A stretch of 16,515 nucleotides of DNA. Origin: Lentimicrobiaceae bacterium (GTDB taxonomy: Bacteria > Bacteroidota > Bacteroidia > Bacteroidales > SKPS01). The DNA is taken from NCBI GenBank assembly GCA_007119395.1, contig SKPS01000340.1:1-16515 (forward strand), given 5' to 3'. The notes beneath the pieces are model-generated. The model was not told the DNA's origin and ran no database searches. It saw only the letters and a list, made by a program, of their open reading frames with translations. Both the position numbers and the translations under genes were made by a program. Numbering within the stretch: position 1 is the first letter of the stretch; the number at the start of each line of letters is the position of its first letter. This document shows, piece after piece, positions 7,695 through 14,413 of the stretch.

Positions 7695-8699
7695 CTATAG
7701 GTTCTCTCTGTGCTGCCGGTAGTCGATAACAGCACCTTCACAGATCCACTTGGCCAACGCTTGCCGGTTTTCCCATCGGATAAAACGAACCTGGTCGGCG
7801 TGGTTTTGTATATTGCCCAACTCAATGTACACAGCCGGTGGTATGGTGCGGGCAATCATGTATAGTCCATCACGGGATGTTACGGTGCCGTTGTAACCCC
7901 TGTTGGGCTGGTGCTGCTGGTACATATTGCTGAAGTTTTGGTGGATGTTGTTGGCAAGTCGCCTGCCGAACGGGCTGCGTGAGTGGTGGTAAAAGTATAC
8001 GTCAACACGTTGCCCTGTCTGACGCGAGTCAATATGCAACTCGATCATTCTGTGATACTGACTCTGACTGTTTTCTCTGTAAAGCCTGTTGATGGCTTCA
8101 GCCCTCTGCTGCAAACGCGCCAGGTGATTCCTCGGAATGGCCAATCCCCCGATGCAGTATTCATGGTTGTTGCACTCTAAATAGGGCTCGTCGCGAATGC
8201 CGTCAACAGAGTCTCTGATGATCATATAGGCCCTGGCTCCCCGCATAATCAACTCACGGCACAGCCTTAACGCGATGTCGTAGGCATATTCATCCTCGCA
8301 GAGCTTTCGCCCGTCGCGGGTTGCTTCTGCCCCGGGGTCAGGGCCTCCATGGCCGGATACAATGTAAAAGACGGCACCCTGTAAAGAGTTGTCGGTAATG
8401 GGCGTCTCGGCATACTTCGGACCAAACAGGTCGATGGTGACAGAGGCGGGCTGTGCCGGTGCAGCCGCAGCAGGGAGAAGGTAACGCCGCCCGGCAAATA
8501 GCCAGTTGTTCTCCCCCAAACGATCACTGTTCAAGGTGATAAACTCTTGCACATGGTGAGCCGAGTCCAGACCATGACGTGCCAGCAAAGTGTGAATGCC
8601 GTCGCCACGCTGAGCCACCACCTCACGGGGATTCGTCTGGGCAGAGACTTCCAAAACAAAGAGAAAACAAAACGTAACACAACAAGTAACTAACCGCAT
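7695..8699 (-). CDS. N-acetylmuramoyl-L-alanine amidase (Amidase_3) with LysM-like domain
   Basis: This 334-residue exported protein has a signal peptide (residues 1-20, cleavage probably at VSA-QT). Residues about 26-76 look like a divergent LysM peptidoglycan-binding domain ('GDGIHTLLARHGL ... FITLNSDRL ... LFAGRRYLLP'), followed by an Ala/Pro linker (77-86). The catalytic domain, from about residue 108, is a zinc amidase: His117 in 'SGHGGPDPGA', Glu137 in 'CEDEYAYDIA', His222 in 'IELHIDSR' and Glu293 in 'VYIELGNIQN' fit the zinc ligands and catalytic Glu of Amidase_3. It would cut the bond between N-acetylmuramic acid and L-alanine of peptidoglycan, in the periplasm, during cell separation or wall turnover. 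Cysteines 134, 147, 176, 182 and 319 are more than usual for this family and could form disulphides. It is the upstream gene of a possible amidase-cysQ pair. Confidence 0.93.
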   Translation of the reverse strand: MRLVTCCVTFCFLFVLEVSAQTNPREVVAQRGDGIHTLLARHGLDSAHHVQEFITLNSDRLGENNWLFAGRRYLLPAAAAPAQPASVTIDLFGPKYAETPITDNSLQGAVFYIVSGHGGPDPGAEATRDGRKLCEDEYAYDIALRLCRELIMRGARAYMIIRDSVDGIRDEPYLECNNHEYCIGGLAIPRNHLARLQQRAEAINRLYRENSQSQYHRMIELHIDSRQTGQRVDVYFYHHSRSPFGRRLANNIHQNFSNMYQQHQPNRGYNGTVTSRDGLYMIARTIPPAVYIELGNIQNHADQVRFIRWENRQALAKWICEGAVIDYRQHRENL

Positions 8700-8714
8700 A
8701 ACCGTTCAAAAAAA

Positions 8715-8722
8715 CAAAAATA
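8715..8722 (-). promoter_or_regulatory. -7 promoter element for the amidase gene
   Basis: On the minus strand TATTTTTG is an exact match to TAnnTTTG, 15 bases before the ATG at 8699. No clear -33 TTTG is seen at the expected distance, so only the -7 is proposed. Confidence 0.4.
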
Positions 8723-8832
8723 CACACATCAGACCACACAGTACTCCTCCTGTTAGAAGACTTATGAAGAAAATTTTTAACAAACAGCGAACGGTTTTTT
8801 TTGTTTTTTGCAATTGGCAGTAATCTTACTTT

Positions 8833-8868
8833 GTCCTCAACGTCCCCAATGTCCCCAACGTCCCAATG
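8833..8868. repeat. 9-base tandem array (GTCCCCAAY)
   Basis: There are four adjacent 9-base units: GTCCTCAAC, GTCCCCAAT, GTCCCCAAC and GTCCCAATG (the last with a one-base slip). The array is intergenic and not coding. The two central units differ only at their final base, so the array is either recent or constrained. Confidence 0.7.
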
Positions 8869-8897
8869 TTATGTGAGCGGGTGAAAGGTTGATTTCT

Positions 8898-8987
8898 TTA
8901 CACAGAGGAAAACAAGAGTTAATCACAGAGAACCACAGAGTTTTTTCTCCGTGAAACTCCTTTTTTCCTCTGATATACTCTGTGTAA
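8898..8987. repeat. CACAGAG cluster with nested inverted repeats
   Basis: TTACACAGAG (8898-8907) is the exact reverse complement of CTCTGTGTAA (8978-8987), bracketing about 90 bases. Inside, GAGGAAAA (8905-8912) pairs with TTTTCCTC (8963-8970), and CACAGAG (8934-8940) pairs with CTCCGTG (8947-8953) with one mismatch across a T6 loop. CACAGAG occurs three times on the plus strand (8901, 8924, 8934). The nested symmetry suggests a long imperfect stem-loop in RNA or single-stranded DNA. It lacks the U-run of a standard terminator directly after the stem in the minus-strand direction. Confidence 0.65.
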
Positions 8988-8995
8988 CAAAAAAA

Positions 8996-9016
8996 AGCCA
9001 ATAGCCAACATCCAGA
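8996..9016. repeat. Short 7-base AGCCAAY array
   Basis: AGCCAAT (8996-9002) and AGCCAAC (9003-9009) are followed by a degenerate third unit, ATCCAGA. The array lies 12 bases beyond the stop of the DUF4349 gene. The words match the CRGCCAA units at 82-102, also just 3' of a minus-strand gene. Confidence 0.5.
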
Positions 9017-9027
9017 ACTGCTCCCCT

Positions 9028-10092
9028 TCATTCTTTCCCTTTATTAACATAAAACCTTCTGTAGATCAACACCCCGGAATAGGCGATGGCTCCGAGCAGG
9101 AATACCCCCCAAAGTTTTGCCAGAAACTCCACGATGGTGATAAGGACTCCCCAACCTGTTATAAATGATTCACCTATTCTGGCTCCCGGTCCGGGCCTGT
9201 ATTCTTTGATGTTTCGTTCGTCGGCAAGTACTGTTCTTCGGATATCATTACGTTGATAGATATTCAGGGTGATGGTGCTGTATCGGATCTGGTCTTCGAG
9301 GGTGAGATTGGCCAGTTCGGCTTCGTCGGCTCTGGTGAGGAACCTCAGTTGCTGTTCACGTGCATCGGTCTGACCTGACTGTGTTGGAGTCGATGCCAAT
9401 ACGCCTACTGTAAAAGGGGAGGTTGTTTCAGCCACACCCTTTTCGCCGGACTCTTCCTGAGCCTTTGCCGTTCTCCGGGGGCGCGGAGCAGCAGCGGTGC
9501 GATGCCTCTTCTGTTTTAGCTGGTTGGCCTTCAACTCAAGCTCCACATCCCTGACGTTGATATGCCGGTAGTCAAGGAAATCTATCAGCCCGGCAAGAGC
9601 CCTCAGGGTAGAATCGAGCCTCTCGGCCGGCAGTCGGATGATGATCCTGCTGTTTACGGTGTAATGTGCAGACTCCAGCACCGAATCGGCGCTTAAAGGA
9701 GTGGTGGTGGTATGGGATACATGACTCTGCAGCTGGGTTCGCACTACGAAACCTTTGTTTTGGCGGGTGATCTCTTCGATGCGAACCGTGGCATCGGCCA
9801 CATCTTTTACCCTGAATTGCAGCTCGGCGGTGCGTATCAGCTTGCGGGCAGTATCACCCTCCAGAATCTCGGCCGCCATTGACGAGATCACCCCGCCGGG
9901 AGGTGCGGAGGAGGGCTCCTGGTTCAAAATAGAACCGCTTTGGTTCCCCGAAGGACCCGTTTCGTTCAACATCGGCTGAAAACTGTCGCCTTGTGATTCT
10001 TCCTTCAACTCATACTCTCTCTCACTACTGCTGCAGGCTGCCAAACCGGCAATTGCCAGAACAAACATCAGAATTCTTGCAGATTTTTTCAT
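9028..10092 (-). CDS. DUF4349-domain lipoprotein
   Basis: This 354-residue protein starts at the ATG at 10092. A lipoprotein signal is clear: MKK, a hydrophobic core, then Leu17-Ala-Ala-Cys20 followed by SSS. After a low-complexity linker (21-80), 'RKLIRTAELQFRVKDVADATVRIEEITRQNKGFV' (83-116) opens a DUF4349 domain, continuing through 'IIIRLPAERLDSTLRAL' to 'YSTITLNIYQ' (271-280). A single membrane helix (about 314-345) near the C-terminus, with a basic tail, is usual for this family. Lipidation at one end and a helix at the other would tether it to the inner membrane. The function of DUF4349 is not established; an envelope role is inferred. Residues about 196-250, where relatives have a heptad coiled coil, hold an Arg/Ala/Pro-rich segment and a Ser/Thr-rich stretch instead. 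It lies 211 bases downstream of abgT on the same strand. Confidence 0.9.
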   Translation of the reverse strand: MKKSARILMFVLAIAGLAACSSSEREYELKEESQGDSFQPMLNETGPSGNQSGSILNQEPSSAPPGGVISSMAAEILEGDTARKLIRTAELQFRVKDVADATVRIEEITRQNKGFVVRTQLQSHVSHTTTTPLSADSVLESAHYTVNSRIIIRLPAERLDSTLRALAGLIDFLDYRHINVRDVELELKANQLKQKRHRTAAAPRPRRTAKAQEESGEKGVAETTSPFTVGVLASTPTQSGQTDAREQQLRFLTRADEAELANLTLEDQIRYSTITLNIYQRNDIRRTVLADERNIKEYRPGPGARIGESFITGWGVLITIVEFLAKLWGVFLLGAIAYSGVLIYRRFYVNKGKE

Positions 10093-10199
10093 GACTTATG
10101 ATTTAGTGGATGAATGCAACACAGCCGTACTTTCAAAGGGTTATGAGGGTGCGAATGTCACGCAGATCGAGATCCTTACGTATTATTGTTGCGGACATG

Positions 10200-10207
10200 T
10201 AAAAGTA
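10200..10207 (-). promoter_or_regulatory. Possible -7 element upstream of the DUF4349 gene
   Basis: TACTTTTA on the minus strand sits within GTTACTTTTAC, the same 11-base word found at the proposed nuclease promoter (1921-1931). It would give a leader of about 100 bases. No good -33 is seen. Confidence 0.25.
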
Positions 10208-10264
10208 ACCCCGGAAAGGCACTCTGAAATCCTAAAAAATCATAAATCATCAGTGTTCAAAAGC

Positions 10265-10301
10265 GAACTCTGAACCCGGAACGCGCTCGCTCAGGGAGCG
10301 C
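10265..10301. repeat. GAAC heptamer array joined to a GC-rich hairpin
   Basis: Three adjacent heptamers begin with GAAC: GAACTCT (10265-10271), GAACCCG (10272-10278) and GAACGCG (10279-10285). They run into a perfect 6-base inverted repeat, GCGCTC (10283-10288) / GAGCGC (10296-10301), with a 7-base loop. The hairpin ends two bases beyond the AbgT stop codon. It may end the AbgT transcript, but no U-run follows on the minus strand. Confidence 0.5.
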
Positions 10302-10303
10302 CC

Positions 10304-11881
10304 TTAAGGCATCACCCCTTCTATGGCGGTGGCAGTGCCTTCTATGGCGGTGGCAGTGCCTTCTATTGCGGGCAGGAAGATGGGTCCGTCGGGTCCGAGG
10401 GGAATCCCGAGCCACACCCACAGCATCAGGACTGCGATCCAAACAATACCAAGGATCACCGTATAGGGGACCATGGTTGAAATGATGGTGCCAATGCCGT
10501 AACGTTCATCGTATTTCTGGGCGAATGTTACAATCAGAGCAAAATAGCTCATCATGGGTGTTATCAGGTTGGTCAGGCTGTCGCCGATTCGGAAGGCGGC
10601 CTGCGTGATTCCCGGGTGGTATGGGTCGTCGAGCAGCATGAGCATGGGTATAAACACCGGCGCAATGATGGCCCATTTGGCGGAGGCACTGCCCATAAAG
10701 AGGTTGATAAAGGCTGACAGCAGCACGAAGGCAGCGATGAGTACCGGACCGGTAAGCCCAATGTCACGCAGACCTGCCGCCCCTTTTATGGCAATGATCA
10801 GCCCCAGATTAGATTCGTTGAAAAAATAGACAAACTGTGCGGCAAAAAACACCAGCACAATATAGCCGGCCATACCACTCATGGAGCGAATAATATGCTT
10901 CATTACGTCTTTGTCGTTGCGGATGGTGCCCACAATACGGCCGTACACCAAAGCAGGGATAAAGAAAAACAAGAGGATGCCGATGATGATGCCGTCGAAA
11001 AAGGGAGAATGGAGTACCGAACCCGATTCGGGGTTGCGCAACAGACCACCCGGAGGCACCACCGTAGCCGCCAAAAGAGCCAGGAAGGCCAATGCCGATA
11101 TGCCGGCCCAACGAAGCCCCTTCTTCTCGGCTGGAGTAAGCTGTTCAATGGGCAGGCGTTCAGCCGTCCCCTCATACTTGCCCAACCTCGGCTCCACGAT
11201 TCTTTCGGTAACATACACACCCACAAACAGCACCACAAAGCTTGATGCGATCATAAAGTAGTAGTTGACCGCCGGGTTTACCACCATGTCGGAGATGATA
11301 AGCTGTGCAGCCGAAGTGGAGATCCCCGCCAGGATGGGGTCAATGGATCCGATAAAGAAATTGGCACCAAAGCCCCCGCTTACGCCGCAAAAAGCGGCCG
11401 CAAGACCAGCCATGGGGTGACGGCCAATGCCGTGGAAGATCATAGCACCCAATGGGATAAGTATGACATAGCCTGCTTCAACAGCTAAACCCGAAATGAT
11501 GCCTGCCAAAACCACGGCAGCGGTGATCATTTTCGGAGGGGCACCCAGAACAACCGAGCGGATCATCACTGCAAACAACCCCGTGCCTTCAGCCAGGCCA
11601 ATGCCCACCATCACCACCAATACGTAGCCTAGTGGAGGAAAACGAAGGAAGTTCTCAAGTATGTTGGTGTACATCCAGCGAATACCATCGCTGCTCAATA
11701 GATTGTTCACCGTGACCAAACTGCCGTCTACAGGATGCACGGCCGATATACCCAGCCAATAGCTGACAGTAGAGATGATGATGACCAGCCCGGCCAGCAT
11801 AGCAAAAATGGTCGCCGGATGTGGCAAACGGTTCCCTACCACTTCTATAACATCCAGAGATCTCTGAAAAAAACGTTTCAT
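10304..11881 (-). CDS. AbgT-family transporter
   Basis: This 525-residue inner-membrane protein has many hydrophobic helices and no signal peptide. It belongs to the AbgT family, whose members import p-aminobenzoyl-glutamate or export antimetabolites such as sulphonamides. Family signatures include 'FPPLGYVLVVMVGIGLAEGTGLF' (81-103), 'CGVSGGFGANFFIGSIDPILAG' (165-186) and 'GSASAKWAIIAPVFIPM' (397-413). Asp181, Trp403, Pro423 and Arg431 appear to correspond to residues reported as important in the YdaH/MtrF structures (Asp180, Trp400, Pro418, Arg426 in YdaH). The substrate cannot be decided from sequence. It follows the S9 peptidase by 83 bases on the same strand, so co-transcription and peptide-related import are plausible. 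Oddly, the C-terminus carries an extra tail of 7-residue repeats, AIEGTAT, from a 21-base tandem duplication. Confidence 0.94.
   Translation of the reverse strand: MKRFFQRSLDVIEVVGNRLPHPATIFAMLAGLVIIISTVSYWLGISAVHPVDGSLVTVNNLLSSDGIRWMYTNILENFLRFPPLGYVLVVMVGIGLAEGTGLFAVMIRSVVLGAPPKMITAAVVLAGIISGLAVEAGYVILIPLGAMIFHGIGRHPMAGLAAAFCGVSGGFGANFFIGSIDPILAGISTSAAQLIISDMVVNPAVNYYFMIASSFVVLFVGVYVTERIVEPRLGKYEGTAERLPIEQLTPAEKKGLRWAGISALAFLALLAATVVPPGGLLRNPESGSVLHSPFFDGIIIGILLFFFIPALVYGRIVGTIRNDKDVMKHIIRSMSGMAGYIVLVFFAAQFVYFFNESNLGLIIAIKGAAGLRDIGLTGPVLIAAFVLLSAFINLFMGSASAKWAIIAPVFIPMLMLLDDPYHPGITQAAFRIGDSLTNLITPMMSYFALIVTFAQKYDERYGIGTIISTMVPYTVILGIVWIAVLMLWVWLGIPLGPDGPIFLPAIEGTATAIEGTATAIEGVMP
10319..10371 (-). 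repeat. 21-base tandem repeat at the 3' end of the AbgT gene
   Basis: Two identical 21-base units (10319-10339 and 10340-10360) are followed by a partial third (10361-10371) with one mismatch. The unit length is a multiple of three, so copy changes keep the frame. In protein terms it gives AIEGTAT, AIEGTAT, AIEG, ending VMP and stop. Identical copies point to recent slippage. Confidence 0.9.
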
Positions 11882-11964
11882 AATTAGGTGTATGTGTTAT
11901 TCGTTGGTTTTTTTTTATCTGTCTCCACCTGCTTTTTAAGTGTTGCCCCCTCCATTCGAACAGA

Positions 11965-14001
11965 TCAATCCGTGGGGTAGTCAATATACAAAGGTGGCAT
12001 GGTGATATCTCCCCGATTGGTGATAAGGTAGTATTCAAACCAGTCAAGGGTGCGTATCAGGTAGTCGTATCGGTTGATGTTTTTTCTGTTGCCATGCCCT
12101 TCACCGGGATATCTTACGAATCGTACCGGTGCTTTACCGTGAAGCTTCAGTGCCCTGTAGAGTTCGAGGCCCTGTGACACAGGTATTCTGGGGTCATCAT
12201 CGCCATGCAGTATCAAAGTGGGCGTTTTGCTCATATGAGCGAATTGAACGGGACTGGCATTCCATACTTTGTCGTGGTCTTCGTGTGTCCAGAACCCCCA
12301 GTGCACATGGTAATCCTCCCAGGGGATGTCTGTTGTTTTTCTTTTTGATACCTGATTGGCTATGCCTACAAATACTACGGAAGCGGCAAACCGATCGGTA
12401 TGTTTGGTTGCTGAATAGGCTGAGAAGAACCCTCCATAGGATCCACCTCCCATTCCCACTCGTTCTTTGTCGACAAGGCCGGCATTGATCAGGTGGTCAA
12501 TGCCATCCAGCACATCGTCATACTCCACCCCCAGCAGATCGCCATATCCTGCCATGCTGAAAGCCACCCCGCGACCGGAACTTGCACGGTAGTTGGGAGA
12601 AAACACGAAGAATCCCCTTGCAGCAGCAAACTGCCCCCATTGGGAATAGCCATTGTTCCAGCCATTCTTCACGCAAGCCTCCGGCCCACCATGAATATAA
12701 ACGATCATCGGATACCTCTTGCCCTCTTCATAGTTGAGAGGATACATGAGAACGCCGTCAATGCGGTGTCCATCACGCGCATGGTAAGATATTTTCTCCT
12801 GCCTGGCAAAAGCCACTGCCGAAAGCCAGCTGCCGTTGTGATCTGATAATTTGGCAAGATTGCCTCTGCGCATATCGAAACGCATCAGCTCATTCGGATG
12901 CATCGCGGTGTTGCCGGCGAAGTAGAGATAACGCCCGTGGTGTGCAATGTTGCGGAATACAGCCTGCCCCCCTTCAATCACCGTTGTACGACGCCCCCTC
13001 TTCAGATTGTAACGCGTCACGGTGATGTCAACACTCTCCTCCGAAGTGTACAACAGGTTGTTCTCATCCTCCCAGACCACATGAATCACAGAGAGCTCCA
13101 TCCCCGCTACCAGGTTTGTCAAATCTTCAAAACGCTCCCCTTCATTCTCCGTGTCCATCACATACAAGCTGCCACATACCGAGTCGTCAATGCCAACACC
13201 CGAACGAAATGCAAGCCGCTTGCTTAAAGGGCACCACTGCATGGTTTGCAGCTTGCCGGGGTTGTTCATGCGCCGGATTACTCTGCCCGTCTCAGCATCC
13301 AAAATGTGGATTCGCTTAAACATATACTGGTAGTCGATCAGGTTCTTTTGTGAGATAGCCGCTGCGATCTTGGTGCCGTCAGGCGAAACCTCAAAGTCAT
13401 ATACCGTCAGGTTTTCAACCAACTTCACCGCCTCCGATGCACCGATCATATAGCGGTATAGCTCAATGTGCCTGAGCTCCTCTTCATATACATACAAGTC
13501 AATGCCTTGCCGGAGCAATTGCTGCTTTTGGGAGTTGTGCGGCTGCAAAGCCGTAAAAACCAGGGTGCTTTTGTCAATAAAACGGTACTGCCTGATGCCC
13601 CCGGGGAACTCTGTGAGCTGGGTCACCTCCCTGCTGGTAATGTCCATGCTGAACAGTTGCAAGCCCCGACCACCTTCTGCAACCTTTCTGTAGGTCACCT
13701 TGTTGCTCCCGGGCACCCAATCGAGACCAGATATGTTTACAGCACCGGTTCGTAAAGGGATAATCTCTCCTGATGAGGCATCATGTACATAAAGCTCGCG
13801 GTAAAATGAACCCCCAACCTGCTCCTGTAAACCCACAGGCACCAACAACGTGTAGGCAACATAACGCCCGTCATCGGAGACAGATACCTCAGCAACATTC
13901 AATATTTGTGACAAGAGCTCCGGTCTGAAACCCTCTTTTTCAGCCCTGACAGCAAAAGTAGTTATTATCGCAAGACAAAAAACCAACACAACTCTTTTCA
14001 T
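11965..14001 (-). CDS. Secreted S9-family serine peptidase (prolyl oligopeptidase fold)
   Basis: This 678-residue protein starts at the ATG at 14001, where a signal peptide begins (MKRVVLVFCLAIITTFAVRA, cleavage before EKE). The frame extends to a GTG at 14064, but those residues precede the signal peptide; an ATG at 14010 is another option. Residues about 30-400 form a WD40-like/TolB-type propeller ('VSVSDDGRYVAYTL', 'FEVSPDGTKIAAAIS'). The C-terminal alpha/beta hydrolase carries 'GGGSYGGF' (nucleophile Ser521), 'HGDDDPRIP' (Asp603) and 'YPGEGHGN' (His636), a complete catalytic triad of the S9 acylaminoacyl/dipeptidyl peptidase type. It would cleave short peptides from their N-terminus or at acylated or proline sites in the periplasm; the exact specificity is not readable. 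The AbgT gene follows on the same strand, which suggests peptide breakdown coupled to transport. Confidence 0.94.
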   Translation of the reverse strand: MKRVVLVFCLAIITTFAVRAEKEGFRPELLSQILNVAEVSVSDDGRYVAYTLLVPVGLQEQVGGSFYRELYVHDASSGEIIPLRTGAVNISGLDWVPGSNKVTYRKVAEGGRGLQLFSMDITSREVTQLTEFPGGIRQYRFIDKSTLVFTALQPHNSQKQQLLRQGIDLYVYEEELRHIELYRYMIGASEAVKLVENLTVYDFEVSPDGTKIAAAISQKNLIDYQYMFKRIHILDAETGRVIRRMNNPGKLQTMQWCPLSKRLAFRSGVGIDDSVCGSLYVMDTENEGERFEDLTNLVAGMELSVIHVVWEDENNLLYTSEESVDITVTRYNLKRGRRTTVIEGGQAVFRNIAHHGRYLYFAGNTAMHPNELMRFDMRRGNLAKLSDHNGSWLSAVAFARQEKISYHARDGHRIDGVLMYPLNYEEGKRYPMIVYIHGGPEACVKNGWNNGYSQWGQFAAARGFFVFSPNYRASSGRGVAFSMAGYGDLLGVEYDDVLDGIDHLINAGLVDKERVGMGGGSYGGFFSAYSATKHTDRFAASVVFVGIANQVSKRKTTDIPWEDYHVHWGFWTHEDHDKVWNASPVQFAHMSKTPTLILHGDDDPRIPVSQGLELYRALKLHGKAPVRFVRYPGEGHGNRKNINRYDYLIRTLDWFEYYLITNRGDITMPPLYIDYPTD

Positions 14002-14207
14002 ATAGCACATCTTTTTTAACTGTTTACCCGGGCAGCCCAGGGTTTCGGAATCCAGAGGAAGCACCTCCTAAGGGGTTGTTAGTATATTGACAATCAATAC
14101 ATGCCATAATCTAACCTGTGACAATTCAGCCCTTTAAGAGGAGCAAAAATAGAAATATTTCCTTAACCAGCCACACCATCCGGTTGATGACTTTGATCAT
14201 GCGGGTG

Positions 14208-14228
14208 AAGATCCCCGACAGGGGTCTT
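14208..14228. other. Hairpin in the divergent region
   Basis: AAGA(T)CCCC (14208-14216) pairs with GGGGTCTT (14221-14228) around a GACA loop, with a single bulged T. No T-run follows on either side, so it is not a standard terminator. It could be a leader structure or a remnant of mobile DNA. Confidence 0.4.
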
Positions 14229-14345
14229 GCCTGGCGTGTCGGCACAAGGAGAAAATGCACTGTGTTTACCCACCTCTGTTCCCTAATAAGGTCTGTTGAA
14301 AAAGTCTTTTGGCTGATGAAGGCGTTGCGTAAAGTGCAAAGATTC

Positions 14346-14376
14346 TTGGCAGTGCGTTAATGATTTCATAATTTTG
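14346..14376 (+). promoter_or_regulatory. Promoter of the ADP-forming acyl-CoA synthetase gene
   Basis: TTGG (14346-14349), a 19-base spacer, and TAATTTTG (14369-14376) match the Bacteroidota -33/-7 promoter at normal spacing; the -7 is an exact match to TAnnTTTG. Transcription would start near 14383, leaving an AT-rich leader of about 30 bases to the ATG at 14414 without a Shine-Dalgarno sequence, as is usual in this phylum. It is the best promoter in the window. Confidence 0.6.
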
Positions 14377-14413
14377 CGGTTTGAATTAAAAACAATAACG
14401 AACAGAAATAAAG

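Larger units (their letters stand above)
8700..9027. other. 328-base repeat-rich intergenic region
   Basis: This gap separates the amidase start from the DUF4349 stop. Nearest the amidase it holds a -7-like element (8715-8722) and the 8-base inverted pair AACCGTTC (8700-8707) / GAACGGTT (8789-8796), the second followed by a T-rich run. It then holds, in order, a 9-base tandem array (8833-8868), a CACAGAG palindromic cluster (8898-8987) and a short AGCCAAY array (8996-9009). A 64-codon open frame across 8837-9031 is made of these repeats and is not a credible gene. Confidence 0.7.
14002..14413. other. 412-base divergent intergenic region
   Basis: This space lies between the divergent peptidase and synthetase genes. 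It holds a small inverted repeat, TATTG-ACAAT-CAATA (14085-14099), a hairpin at 14208-14228, a possible insertion-sequence end (14290-14312) and the synthetase promoter (14346-14376). An 80-codon open frame (14118-14360) has no recognisable domain. I see no clear -7 element for the peptidase gene. Confidence 0.6.

Noticed and set aside
8700..8796. 8-base inverted pair AACCGTTC / GAACGGTT as a regulator site or terminator
   Set aside because: The arms are 81 bases apart and flank the amidase promoter region; with one copy and T-rich surroundings there is no way to separate it from chance.
8837..9031. 64-codon minus-strand open frame
   Set aside because: Composed of the intergenic repeats at 8833-9016.
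10091..10273. 60-codon plus-strand open frame upstream of and overlapping the DUF4349 start
   Set aside because: Short, no homology signal recognised, covers a promoter-type region and ends within the GAAC repeat array.
10257..10442. Minus-strand frame encoding a His/Arg repeat peptide
   Set aside because: An out-of-frame reading of the 21-base repeat in the AbgT gene, not a metal-binding peptide.
14118..14360. 80-codon plus-strand open frame in the divergent gap
   Set aside because: Basic, low-information protein with no domain; it spans a hairpin and the -33 of the synthetase promoter. A decayed transposon gene cannot be excluded but is not supported.
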